Shown: positions 1-6,503, numbered from the stretch's first letter. The stretch: 8,470 nt of DNA from Verrucomicrobiota bacterium (GCA_023443985.1 JAEZSJ010000296.1:1-8470); one strand, 5' to 3'. Numbers and translations are program-made. The notes: generated by a model from the sequence alone, not told the origin.

Positions 1-348
1 GGCACCACCAACGCGCCCTCGCTCCCCGTCGGCATCGTCTCCGAGCGCGTCACCGCCGCCAACCTCCCCTTCAGCGTCCATGGCGGGAAACTCCTCGTCT
101 TCGGCACCTCGGATCCGTTCGCCAACAACCGCCTGACCAGCGGCGGCAACCTCACGCTGGCCCGCAACGCCGTCGACTGGGCCACCGAGCGCGACGCCCA
201 GCTCAACGTTCCCCCCCGCCCCATCGCCAAGTTCCAACTCACGCTCAGCCAGACCGAACTCGGCAAACTCCGCCTCGGTCTCATGCTGATCGTCCCCGGT
301 GCCGTCGCCCTCCTCGGCCTCTGCGTCTACTGGTCCCGCCGTTCCTGA
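1..348 (+). CDS. GldG-like ABC transporter auxiliary protein, C-terminal part (5' truncated)
   Basis: An open frame runs from base 1 to a TGA at 346-348 and encodes the last 115 residues of a longer protein; the start lies outside the window. Visible are a segment with a beta-strand-like 'LLVFGTSDPFANN' stretch (residues 32-44) followed by 'NLTLARNAVDWA' (50-61). This is the pattern seen near the end of GldG-family proteins, auxiliary components of an ABC-2 type transport system first named for gliding motility, where a strand ending in a G-x-S-D motif precedes a helix with N-x-x-L-x-x-N. One hydrophobic segment (about 92-111, LGLMLIVPGAVALLGLCVYW) ends in a short basic tail, giving a C-terminal membrane anchor with most of the protein periplasmic. 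The DUF4340 gene follows after 45 bases, the usual partner order. The family call rests on this C-terminal pattern and the neighbour; a link to actual gliding is not implied. Confidence 0.72.
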   Translation, partial: GTTNAPSLPVGIVSERVTAANLPFSVHGGKLLVFGTSDPFANNRLTSGGNLTLARNAVDWATERDAQLNVPPRPIAKFQLTLSQTELGKLRLGLMLIVPGAVALLGLCVYWSRRS

Positions 349-393
349 GCCCCCGGGCCCCGGCCTCCCGCCTCTCACCTCCCGCCTCCTCCC
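349..393 (+). repeat. Pyrimidine-rich spacer with an 11-bp direct repeat, no Shine-Dalgarno
   Basis: The 45 bases between the GldG-like and DUF4340 genes are almost all C and T in the second half. The 11-mer CCTCCCGCCTC occurs at 364-374 and again at 378-388 (period 14, separated by TCA). No purine-rich ribosome-binding site precedes the ATG at 394, so translation may depend on coupling to the upstream gene or on an SD-independent mechanism. The repeat is seen directly; any function is unknown. Confidence 0.5.
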
Positions 394-2340
394 ATGCGCA
401 CCAAGGTCACCCTCGTTCTGCTCTTCCTGAACGTCGCGCTCTTCTACGCCATCTTCCAGTTCGTCATCATCGTTCCCCCGACCGACCGCTCCGCCGTCGT
501 CCTCCCCCCGGGGGTCGCCGCCGCCGATCGACTGGAGATCCGCCAGACCGGCCGCGAACCCCTCGTGCTCGAGAAGCGCGGCGACACCTGGTTCCTCGGC
601 GCGCCGTACGACTGGCCGGCCGATCGCAACGCCGTCGACCGCCTGCTCAACGAACTCGCCCTCCTCCGCCACGAGGCCAGCTTCGAGGTCGCCAACCTCG
701 CCGACACCGGCCAGAAACTCTCCGACTACGGCCTCGAACCCGCCGCCTGCGCGCTCGAGATCGGCATCGGCCCCCGCCGCCTCGAACTGAAGATCGGCGC
801 CGCGACCCAGGTGCAGAACCGGCTCTACGTCCTCGACCCCGAGGGCGCCCGTATCCACGTCGTCAACCGCAGCCTCGTCGACGCCCTCCAGCTCGGCCCC
901 GACCGCCTCCGCAACACCGACCTCGTCGACATCCCCGTCTTCGAGGCCCGCTCGCTCGCCGTGCAGCTGCCCGCGCCGAGCAACCTGCGCGTCCGCCTCG
1001 CCCGCAGCGCCCAGCGTTGGCTCCTCGAGTCGCCCATCCAGACCCGCGCCGACAAGAACGCCGTCGAGCTCGCCCTCAGCCGCCTCCATGAACTGAAGGT
1101 CGCCCGTTTTCTCGACGGCGCCGCCAAGAACGCCGCCACCGCCCTCGACACCCCCGCGCTCCGCGTCACCGTCGAGGGCAACCAGCGCCGCGTGATCCTC
1201 CTGCTCGGCGCTCCGTTGACGACCGAGCCCAGACCCGCCGGCGCCCCCGCGGAGACCGAGCTCTTCGCCCGCCTCGAGGACCGCGCGGCCGTGTTCACCG
1301 TCATCCTCCCCGACGCGCTGCTCGACTCCCTCCGCAACGCCCAGACCGAGCTCCGCGACCGCCGACTCCTCGAGTTCGAGCGCGCCAGCGTCACCGCCGT
1401 CTCGTTACAATCGCCGGGCCAGGCCGAAGTCACCCTGCAACGGCTCGAGACCGGCGCCTGGCAGGTGCTCGCCGGCCAGGGCTCGGAGATCGCGCTGCCC
1501 CAGCCCGCCGATCCCGGCCAGGTCGGACGCCTGCTCGAACATCTCGCCCAACTGCGCGCCGTCACCTTCCTCAGCGACGCGCCGTTCCCGGCGGACCTCG
1601 AGCAATGGGGCTTCAATCGCCCGACCCGCGAGGTGTCACTCACCCTCGCCCCGGATACGGCGGCGCCCGCCACCACCCTCACGCTCCAGCTCGGCGTGAC
1701 CCGCGGCGACGACGGCCAGGCGCTCACCCACGCCCGCCTCACCGACGCCCAGTTCGTCTACCTGGTCCGCGGCGGCATCGTCGATGATCTCCCCGTCGTC
1801 GCCCGCCACTACCGCCTGCGCACCCTCCGGGACCTGCCGCCCGGCGCCCGCATCACCGGAATCTCACTACGACGCTTGGCGGACAGCTCCGTCGTCTTCG
1901 CACGCGAGCTCGCCAACGGCCAGGACTGGGACTCCGCCCTCGCCGCCGAAACACCGGAGATCCAAGCCGCCGTGCACCAGCTCCTCGCCGAGCTCCGGAC
2001 CCTCCGCGCCCGCGACTTCATCCGCGACGTCTTCACGACCACTCTCGAGGTCGACGGCCAGCCGCGTCCTTGGGTCTACCAGCTCGACGCCACGATCGCC
2101 CTCAGCGGCGCCGGCGAGGGCAGCGGCCAACAGGTCACCTCCACCCTGCTGCTGGGCGAGCGCGAGGGCGGCAGCTCCCAGCTGGCCGGCTCCGCCGAGT
2201 TCAACACCGTCTTCCACGCCACCCAGCCGCTGCTCGACGCCCTGTTCGCGCTCACCTTCGGCCCCCGCGACCCGGGCGTGCCGCCGGCCGCCTCCGAAGG
2301 CGCCCCCCCGCCCCCGCCGCCGCCGGCCACGGCGCCCTGA
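394..2340 (+). CDS. DUF4340 domain-containing membrane-anchored protein
   Basis: A 648-residue protein with one N-terminal hydrophobic helix (about residues 4-26), probably an uncleaved anchor, and a large soluble part expected in the periplasm. It is recognised as DUF4340 by the recurring pattern 'W.L..P...(A)D...V..LL..L..L', then a 'YGL/WGF..P' motif and a strand ending in 'LxLG'. The pattern recurs four times: about residues 46-170 (W66, D78, YGLEP 112-116), 187-320 (W209, AD 219-220), 333-475 (W356, AD 372-373, WGFNRP 405-410) and 487-620 (W512). Link segments such as RLRNTDLVD (171-179), LRDRRLLEFE (320-329) and LRTLRDLPP (475-483) join the units. The C-terminus is a low-complexity Pro/Ala tail (about 629-648). 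DUF4340 proteins are commonly encoded directly after GldG-like genes, as here, and are thought to belong to the same ABC transport machinery; the molecular role is not established. The ATG at 394 fits because the anchor begins at once; there is no visible Shine-Dalgarno site. Confidence 0.85.
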   Translation: MRTKVTLVLLFLNVALFYAIFQFVIIVPPTDRSAVVLPPGVAAADRLEIRQTGREPLVLEKRGDTWFLGAPYDWPADRNAVDRLLNELALLRHEASFEVANLADTGQKLSDYGLEPAACALEIGIGPRRLELKIGAATQVQNRLYVLDPEGARIHVVNRSLVDALQLGPDRLRNTDLVDIPVFEARSLAVQLPAPSNLRVRLARSAQRWLLESPIQTRADKNAVELALSRLHELKVARFLDGAAKNAATALDTPALRVTVEGNQRRVILLLGAPLTTEPRPAGAPAETELFARLEDRAAVFTVILPDALLDSLRNAQTELRDRRLLEFERASVTAVSLQSPGQAEVTLQRLETGAWQVLAGQGSEIALPQPADPGQVGRLLEHLAQLRAVTFLSDAPFPADLEQWGFNRPTREVSLTLAPDTAAPATTLTLQLGVTRGDDGQALTHARLTDAQFVYLVRGGIVDDLPVVARHYRLRTLRDLPPGARITGISLRRLADSSVVFARELANGQDWDSALAAETPEIQAAVHQLLAELRTLRARDFIRDVFTTTLEVDGQPRPWVYQLDATIALSGAGEGSGQQVTSTLLLGEREGGSSQLAGSAEFNTVFHATQPLLDALFALTFGPRDPGVPPAASEGAPPPPPPPATAP

Positions 2341-2353
2341 GCTGGCGCATCGC

Positions 2354-2375
2354 GACCGGACACGAACGTCCGGTC
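2354..2375 (+). terminator. Perfect 8-bp hairpin after the DUF4340 gene (terminator or operator dyad)
   Basis: Arms GACCGGAC (2354-2361) and GTCCGGTC (2368-2375) are perfectly complementary around a 6-base loop ACGAAC. The hairpin starts 14 bases after the TGA of the DUF4340 gene, a position typical of a transcription terminator, and its stem is very GC-rich. No T tract follows (the next bases are CCGCCGC), so it is not a canonical intrinsic terminator. It could instead be an mRNA 3'-end stabiliser or a dyad bound by a regulator of the kinase gene downstream. Confidence 0.45.
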
Positions 2376-2421
2376 CCGCCGCAGCTTGCCCAGCTCCGGC
2401 CGAGGCCTCAGCGTGGGCGCC

Positions 2422-4803
2422 ATGGCAGCGGCGCCCACCCCCACCGGCCAGCTTGGTCCCCGACCCCTCCGCAGCACAGCGCGACAGCGGAATCTTCCCT
2501 GGCGGCATCTGCTGCTCTGCTCCGCTCTGATCTTCGCGGCCGCCGCCCTCCGGGCCGCGCCGGCCGAGGAAGCCGCCCCGGCCGCCCTGCCGGATATCCT
2601 TATCCTGAATTCATATGCCCCGGGGTACGAATGGAGCGACGACGAGCTCGCGGGAGTCATGGCGTCTCTGCGTGTCCTCCACCCGGACATTGAACCCGTG
2701 GTCCAGTATTTGGACTTCAAGCGCTTCCCCGGTGCCGACCGGGAAGCCGCGCTCCTCCAGGATCTGGCGACGAAATGCCGGCAGCGCCCTCCCCGGCTCA
2801 TCATCACACTGGACAACGCCGCCTTCGACTTCGCGCTCGCCCACCGCGCCCACCTGGGCGCGGCCGTGCCGCTGGTCTTCGGCGGGCTCAACCGTTTCAC
2901 CCCCGAGATGATCGCCGGGCACCAGGAGATCACCGGCGTCTCCGAGGAGTCCGACTTCAGCGGCACCTTCCAGCTCATCGCCGCGCTGTGTCCCACCGCA
3001 CGGCACATCGTCGTGCTGGGCAACTCCACCGAGAGCAGCATCGAGAAGCGGCGGGCGCTCGAGGCGTTCCTTCCCCGCCACACCGGCCGCTACACCTTCG
3101 AGTTCTTCGAGGACTGGACCAACGACCAGCTCTTCGCGCGCGTCGCCTCCCTCGCACCCCACGAGGTCGGCCTCGTCCTCGACCTCACCCGCGACTCCGC
3201 CGGGCACGACAACTACCGCGACAGCGGCTTCACCAAGGCTCTCGCCGCTCGCACCCGCGCGCCCCTCTTCCTCACCGCGCGGCCGCCGGGCACGAACGAC
3301 TGGTCGCAACATCCCTGGGACGGCATCGGCGGCGGCATGGTCGTCGCCCGCGCACATGGCGAGGCCGTCGGGCGCCTCGCCGTGCGCGTGCTCCGGGGCG
3401 AGCGCGCGGGCGAGATCCCGGTCGTCCGCCATTCGCCGCAGGTCATGGAGGTCGACTTCCGGCAGTTGAAACGCTTCGGGATCCCCCGCTCCCGTCTGCC
3501 CGAGGGCACGCGCGTGGTGAACGACCCGGCGGCGTTCTACCAGGTCCACCGGTCCCGGCTCATCGCCGCGGCACTGCTGTTCGTCTTCCTGGTCGCCATC
3601 ATCGTCGCCCTGCTGATCGCGATGATCCAGCGGCACCGCGCCGAACGTGCGCTGCGCCGCACCGAGGAGCAGCTCCGGGCTGCGCAGAAGATGGAGGCCA
3701 TCGGCCTGCTCGCGAGCGGCGTCGCACACGACTTCAACAACATCCTCCAGGTCATCCGCGGCCACGCGGGATTCCTCAGCGACGCCCTTCACGACAGGCC
3801 CCGGGACCACGACGATGTCGACGCGATCCTCGTCAGCACGCAGCGGGCCGCGCAACTCACCCGCCAGCTCCTGCTTTTCAGCCGCCGGCAGGTTCTGAGC
3901 ATGGGCCCGCTCGATCCCAACGAGCTCGTGCGGGAGCTCGCGGCCATGCTGCGCCGCGTGCTCGGCGAGCACATCGAGATCGTCGTCGTCCCCCTCGACC
4001 GCCCGTGCACGATGCTCGCGGACAAGGGGCAGCTCGAGCAGGTCCTGCTGAATCTCTGCCTCAACGCCCGGGACGCGATGCCCGGCGGCGGCCGCATCAC
4101 CATCTCCCTCGTCCGAATGGAATTGGCCGCGGCCGACTGTGCCCGCCTCGCCGGCCTCAAACCCGGCGCCCATCTCGAGCTCACGGTCGCCGACAACGGC
4201 TCCGGCATGCCTCCGGAGGTGCTCGCGCATCTCTTCGAGCCGTTCTTCTCCACCAAGGACCCCGGTCGCGGCACCGGCCTCGGCCTCTCCGTCGTCTACG
4301 GCATCGTCCGGCAGCACAACGGCTCGATCACCGTCTCGAGCGATGTCGGCGTCGGCAGCGTCTTCCGCATCCTCCTGCCGATCGTCGAGGCGCCACCACA
4401 ACGCCCGGTGCCGCGGTCGGAGCAGGAGTTCCCGCGCGGCGAGGGGACGATCCTGCTCGCCGAGGACGATCCGGCGGTGCGAACCGTCGCCATGCGCGTG
4501 CTGGAGGCGAAGGGCTTCCAGGTGCTCACCGCCTGCGATGGCGAGCAGGCCGAGGTGCTGCTCCGCGGCCACCGCGCTCCGATCCGGCTGGCCGTGCTGG
4601 ATGTGCTCATGCCCAAGCGCAACGGCCGGGAAGTTCGCGATTTCCTCGCGGTCCACCATCCCGGCGTCCCCGTGCTGTTCTGCAGCGGCTGCACGGCCGA
4701 GATGTTGCCGCAGAGCATGGCGCCGGAGCCGGGCTGTGCGCTGCTGCACAAGCCGTATTCGGGCCGGGATCTTTTGGCCGCCGTGCACCGGCTGCTGCCG
4801 TGA
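2422..4803 (+). CDS. Hybrid sensor histidine kinase with ABC substrate-binding-like periplasmic sensor and C-terminal receiver domain
   Basis: From the ATG at 2422 the protein has 793 residues. Order: basic n-region and signal-like helix (about 25-47, followed by RAAPAEEAAPA); a periplasmic domain (about 57-360) resembling the ABC-transporter substrate-binding family PF04392, beginning 'DILILNSYAPGYEW' and including 'LIITLDNAAFDFAL' and 'VPLVFGGLNRFTP'; a transmembrane helix (about 380-402); a short linker without a PAS domain; a HisKA dimerisation helix with 'GVAHDFNN', phosphoacceptor His436; a HATPase domain with N box 'NLCLNARDA' (Asn548), G1 'DNGSGM' (Asp591), F box 'FEPFFSTK' and G2 'GTGLGL' (617-622); and a receiver domain with acidic pocket EDD (681-683), phospho-Asp727 in 'LAVLDVLMP' and Lys777 in 'HKP'. 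All catalytic motifs are intact, so it should autophosphorylate and relay to its own receiver. No output regulator is nearby, so the target and ligand are unknown. Alternative starts are TTG 2386 and GTG 2413; GTG has a GAGG 7 bases upstream (2402-2405), but ATG gives the shortest leader before the signal sequence. Confidence 0.9.
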   Translation: MAAAPTPTGQLGPRPLRSTARQRNLPWRHLLLCSALIFAAAALRAAPAEEAAPAALPDILILNSYAPGYEWSDDELAGVMASLRVLHPDIEPVVQYLDFKRFPGADREAALLQDLATKCRQRPPRLIITLDNAAFDFALAHRAHLGAAVPLVFGGLNRFTPEMIAGHQEITGVSEESDFSGTFQLIAALCPTARHIVVLGNSTESSIEKRRALEAFLPRHTGRYTFEFFEDWTNDQLFARVASLAPHEVGLVLDLTRDSAGHDNYRDSGFTKALAARTRAPLFLTARPPGTNDWSQHPWDGIGGGMVVARAHGEAVGRLAVRVLRGERAGEIPVVRHSPQVMEVDFRQLKRFGIPRSRLPEGTRVVNDPAAFYQVHRSRLIAAALLFVFLVAIIVALLIAMIQRHRAERALRRTEEQLRAAQKMEAIGLLASGVAHDFNNILQVIRGHAGFLSDALHDRPRDHDDVDAILVSTQRAAQLTRQLLLFSRRQVLSMGPLDPNELVRELAAMLRRVLGEHIEIVVVPLDRPCTMLADKGQLEQVLLNLCLNARDAMPGGGRITISLVRMELAAADCARLAGLKPGAHLELTVADNGSGMPPEVLAHLFEPFFSTKDPGRGTGLGLSVVYGIVRQHNGSITVSSDVGVGSVFRILLPIVEAPPQRPVPRSEQEFPRGEGTILLAEDDPAVRTVAMRVLEAKGFQVLTACDGEQAEVLLRGHRAPIRLAVLDVLMPKRNGREVRDFLAVHHPGVPVLFCSGCTAEMLPQSMAPEPGCALLHKPYSGRDLLAAVHRLLP

Positions 4804-4812
4804 CGCACCCGC

Positions 4813-4844
4813 CCGCGGAGCGCCGGCGCCCGGGAAAGCCGCGG
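4813..4844. terminator. Possible bidirectional terminator between convergent genes
   Basis: The 45 bases between the convergent stop codons of the kinase (4803) and gcvH (4849) hold CCGCGG at 4813-4818 and again at 4839-4844. As the hexamer is self-complementary, the copies can pair around an inner GC-rich self-complementary stretch (GCGCCGGCGC, 4820-4829). The placement suits a shared terminator, but there is no T tract and short GC palindromes are common at this base composition. Confidence 0.28.
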
Positions 4845-4848
4845 TCCG

Positions 4849-5229
4849 TCAGCCGATCAGCTTCGTGTAGTCCTCGGCCGACAACAACGCGTCGAGCTCC
4901 GCCGAGTTTGCCGGCTGCAGCTGCAGCATCCAGCCGGCATTGTGCGGATCCCGGTTCACCGTCTCGGGACCGGTGTTCAACGCCTCGTTCACGGCCAGGA
5001 CCGTGCCGGCCGCCGGCGCGTAGAGATCCGAGGCGGCCTTCACGCTCTCCACCACTCCGAAGCTCTCGCCGGTTTTGAGCGCCGCACCGACCTTCGGGAG
5101 CTGCACGAAGGTGATGTCCCCGAGGCTGTTCTGGGCATAGTCGGTGATGCCGACGAGCAACGTGCCATCGGGCTGGAGCTTCGCCCACTCGTGGGATTTC
5201 GCGTACTTGCGGTCGGAGGGAACGGACAT
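4849..5229 (-). CDS. gcvH: Glycine cleavage system H protein
   Basis: A 126-residue protein, the normal length for GcvH, the lipoyl-carrying shuttle that moves the aminomethyl group from the P protein (GcvP) to the T protein (GcvT) and is reoxidised by lipoamide dehydrogenase in the cytoplasm. It opens with 'KYAKSHEWAKL' (residues 8-18) and 'VGITDYAQNSLGDI' (26-39). It has the lipoylation motif 'GVVESVKAASDLYAP' (58-72), in which Lys64 is the lipoyl-lysine, followed by 'GTVLAVNEAL' and 'VNRDPHNAGWM' (91-101), the conserved C-terminal GW region. It lies 15 bases downstream of gcvT on the same strand and is presumably co-transcribed with it. No clear Shine-Dalgarno precedes the ATG, so translation may be coupled to gcvT. 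The next gene downstream is the convergent kinase, so gcvP is not in this operon at this end. The identification is firm. Confidence 0.97.
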   Translation of the reverse strand: MSVPSDRKYAKSHEWAKLQPDGTLLVGITDYAQNSLGDITFVQLPKVGAALKTGESFGVVESVKAASDLYAPAAGTVLAVNEALNTGPETVNRDPHNAGWMLQLQPANSAELDALLSAEDYTKLIG

Positions 5230-5244
5230 GGCAGGGAACGGGGT

Positions 5245-6339
5245 TCAGTTTTTCGCCGGCAGAGCGACGAACGGCGGTTTCACGGGGAGGAGCTTGAGCA
5301 GGGTGCCGCGCACGTCAACGGAGAGCTCGCCGGCACCGCTCCGCACGAGCGCCGAACCGATCGATTCATTGAGGAGCGGCGACAGCGTACCCGACTTCAC
5401 CTCGCCCACCATGCCCGAGGCGTCGGCCACCGGTGTGCCCGCCCGGACGATGCGGCGGTCTCCCGTCCGGAAGAAAACGATCCGGCTCGGCAGACCCGCC
5501 GCCTTCTGTGCCGCCAACGCCTCGCGGCCGACGAAGCCGCCGGGCTTGTCGAGCTTCACCACCCAGCCCAGCCCGGCCTGCAGCGGCGAGATCGTCTCCG
5601 AGATCTCATGCCCATAAAGGGGATACCCAGCCTCGAGCCGCAGACTGTCGCGGGCCCCCAACCCGGCAAGCGCGAGCCCGTGCGGCCGGCCCGCGGCGAG
5701 GAGCGCCTCCGCGAGGCGCTCCGCCTCGGCCGGGCGGCAGAACAGCTCGTAGCCGTTCTCACCCGTGTAGCCGGTGCGCGCGATCAGGCACTCCGCGCCC
5801 GCCACCGCGCCCGGGGCGCAGTGGTAATACTTCAACGCGCCGAGGTCGACCGTTGTCGTCGCCTGCAGGATCGCCGCCGCGGCCGGTCCCTGCACCGCCA
5901 GCAGGGCGAATTCGTCGGACAGGTTGCGCACGCTGCAGTCGAAACCGTCGGCATGCCGCACGAACCACGCGAAATCCTTGTCGGTGTTGGAGGCGTTGAC
6001 GCACACCAGGAAATCCTGCGGCCCGCGGCAATAGATGATGAGATCGTCGACCACCCCGCCGTCCGGCTGGCACATCGTCGAATAGAGCACCCGGCCCGGG
6101 AAGAGCCGCGACACGTCGTTGGTCACGAGGTGGTCGAGCAGGCGCACCGCATCCCGCCCCCGCACTTCGATCTCGCCCATGTGGCTCACGTCGAAGAGCC
6201 CCGCCCGTTGCCGCACCAGGCGGTGCTCCTCGAGGATGCTCTGGTACTGGACCGGCATCTCCCAGCCGCCGAAGTCGACGAAGCGGGCGCCATGCTGCTG
6301 GTTGAAGGCGAACAACGGGGTACGTTTGAGGGCCGGCAT
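5245..6339 (-). CDS. gcvT: Glycine cleavage system T protein (aminomethyltransferase)
   Basis: From the ATG at 6339 the protein has 364 residues, the usual GcvT size. It takes the aminomethyl group from lipoylated GcvH, releasing ammonia and giving 5,10-methylene-tetrahydrofolate. Conserved marks are the opening 'KRTPLFAFNQQHGARFVDFGGWEMP' region (about 4-28), 'GLFDVSHMGE' (47-56), the 'DGGVVDDLI' segment with the Asp pair at 98-99 that matches the catalytic Asp region, 'RTGYTGENGYE' (188-198), 'ARDSLRLEAGYPLYGHE' (229-245) and the C-terminal barrel motif 'GEVKSGTLSPLL' (312-323). The adjacent gcvH supports GcvT over the YgfZ-like or dimethylglycine dehydrogenase relatives. The frame is also open to a GTG at 6393, which would add 18 residues (Gly-rich, not family-like). 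That GTG has a GGAGG site 5 bases upstream (6399-6403), while ATG 6339 has only a distant G-run, so the start is uncertain. Homology favours 6339. Confidence 0.95.
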   Translation of the reverse strand: MPALKRTPLFAFNQQHGARFVDFGGWEMPVQYQSILEEHRLVRQRAGLFDVSHMGEIEVRGRDAVRLLDHLVTNDVSRLFPGRVLYSTMCQPDGGVVDDLIIYCRGPQDFLVCVNASNTDKDFAWFVRHADGFDCSVRNLSDEFALLAVQGPAAAAILQATTTVDLGALKYYHCAPGAVAGAECLIARTGYTGENGYELFCRPAEAERLAEALLAAGRPHGLALAGLGARDSLRLEAGYPLYGHEISETISPLQAGLGWVVKLDKPGGFVGREALAAQKAAGLPSRIVFFRTGDRRIVRAGTPVADASGMVGEVKSGTLSPLLNESIGSALVRSGAGELSVDVRGTLLKLLPVKPPFVALPAKN

Positions 6340-6398
6340 GCGCGGGGAGTCGATGCCCCCGTGCCCGCCCCCGCAAGGAACTTTTCCGCGCACCGTCC

Positions 6399-6403
6399 CC
6401 TCC
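6399..6403 (-). promoter_or_regulatory. Strong Shine-Dalgarno upstream of gcvT (favours GTG 6393)
   Basis: On the - strand GGAGG sits 5 bases before an in-frame GTG at 6393-6391, and 59 bases before the family-like ATG at 6339. It is one of the two best ribosome-binding sites in the window; the other precedes the permease at 7792. It is the main argument for the longer GcvT form. Confidence 0.45.
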
Positions 6404-6411
6404 GCCGCGAC

Positions 6412-6482
6412 GCCGCTTCATGCGGCTGCAGGCCAGCATGAGCTGGTGGGCGTCGAACCGCCTCGGACTCGCTCTCCAGAGA
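6412..6482 (-). other. Hairpin-rich leader upstream of gcvT
   Basis: Reading the - strand towards gcvT there are three short perfect stems in a row: CTCTC/GAGAG with a 2-base loop (6482-6471), CCAGC/GCTGG with loop TCAT (6446-6433) and GCCGC/GCGGC with loop ATGAA (6426-6412), followed by the GGAGG at 6403-6399. This could be a structured 5' leader. A glycine riboswitch was considered because such elements often precede gcvT: a GGAGAG and a later GGGGACG are present, but the conserved CUCUCAGG-like strand is not found. No promoter hexamers could be supported. Stems of five pairs are weak evidence in GC-rich DNA. Confidence 0.3.
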
Positions 6483-6484
6483 GG

Positions 6485-6503
6485 GCGGGCTTCCGCCGCC
6501 CGC
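6485..6503 (-). terminator. Possible terminator downstream of the permease gene
   Basis: On the - strand GCGGGC (6503-6498) pairs perfectly with GCCCGC (6490-6485) around a 7-base loop, 32 bases after the TGA of the permease ending at 6536. It is followed by the pyrimidine run CCTCTCT rather than by a true T tract. It would separate permease transcription from gcvT, but the evidence is limited to position and stem. Confidence 0.33.

Noticed and set aside
2341..2421. A promoter for the kinase gene
   Set aside because: No pair of hexamers resembling -35/-10 at a sensible spacing could be picked out in this GC-rich gap with any confidence.
2611..4788. A 725-codon open frame on the - strand, antisense to the kinase
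   Set aside because: The opposite frame encodes a complete kinase with all motifs. The antisense translation is rich in Glu, Asp, Gly, Ala and Arg with no recognisable domain, as expected in GC-rich DNA where strong third-position bias leaves the complementary frame open.
2775..5078. A 767-codon open frame on the + strand overlapping the kinase and running into gcvH
   Set aside because: Its translation is mostly Arg, Pro, Ala and Gly, crosses two well-supported genes on opposite strands and has no family pattern.
6391..6482. Glycine riboswitch upstream of gcvT
   Set aside because: A GGAGAG and a GGGGACG are present, but the conserved CUCUCAGG-like strand and the closing arrangement are missing, so it cannot be annotated by eye. 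Kept only as a structured-leader lead.
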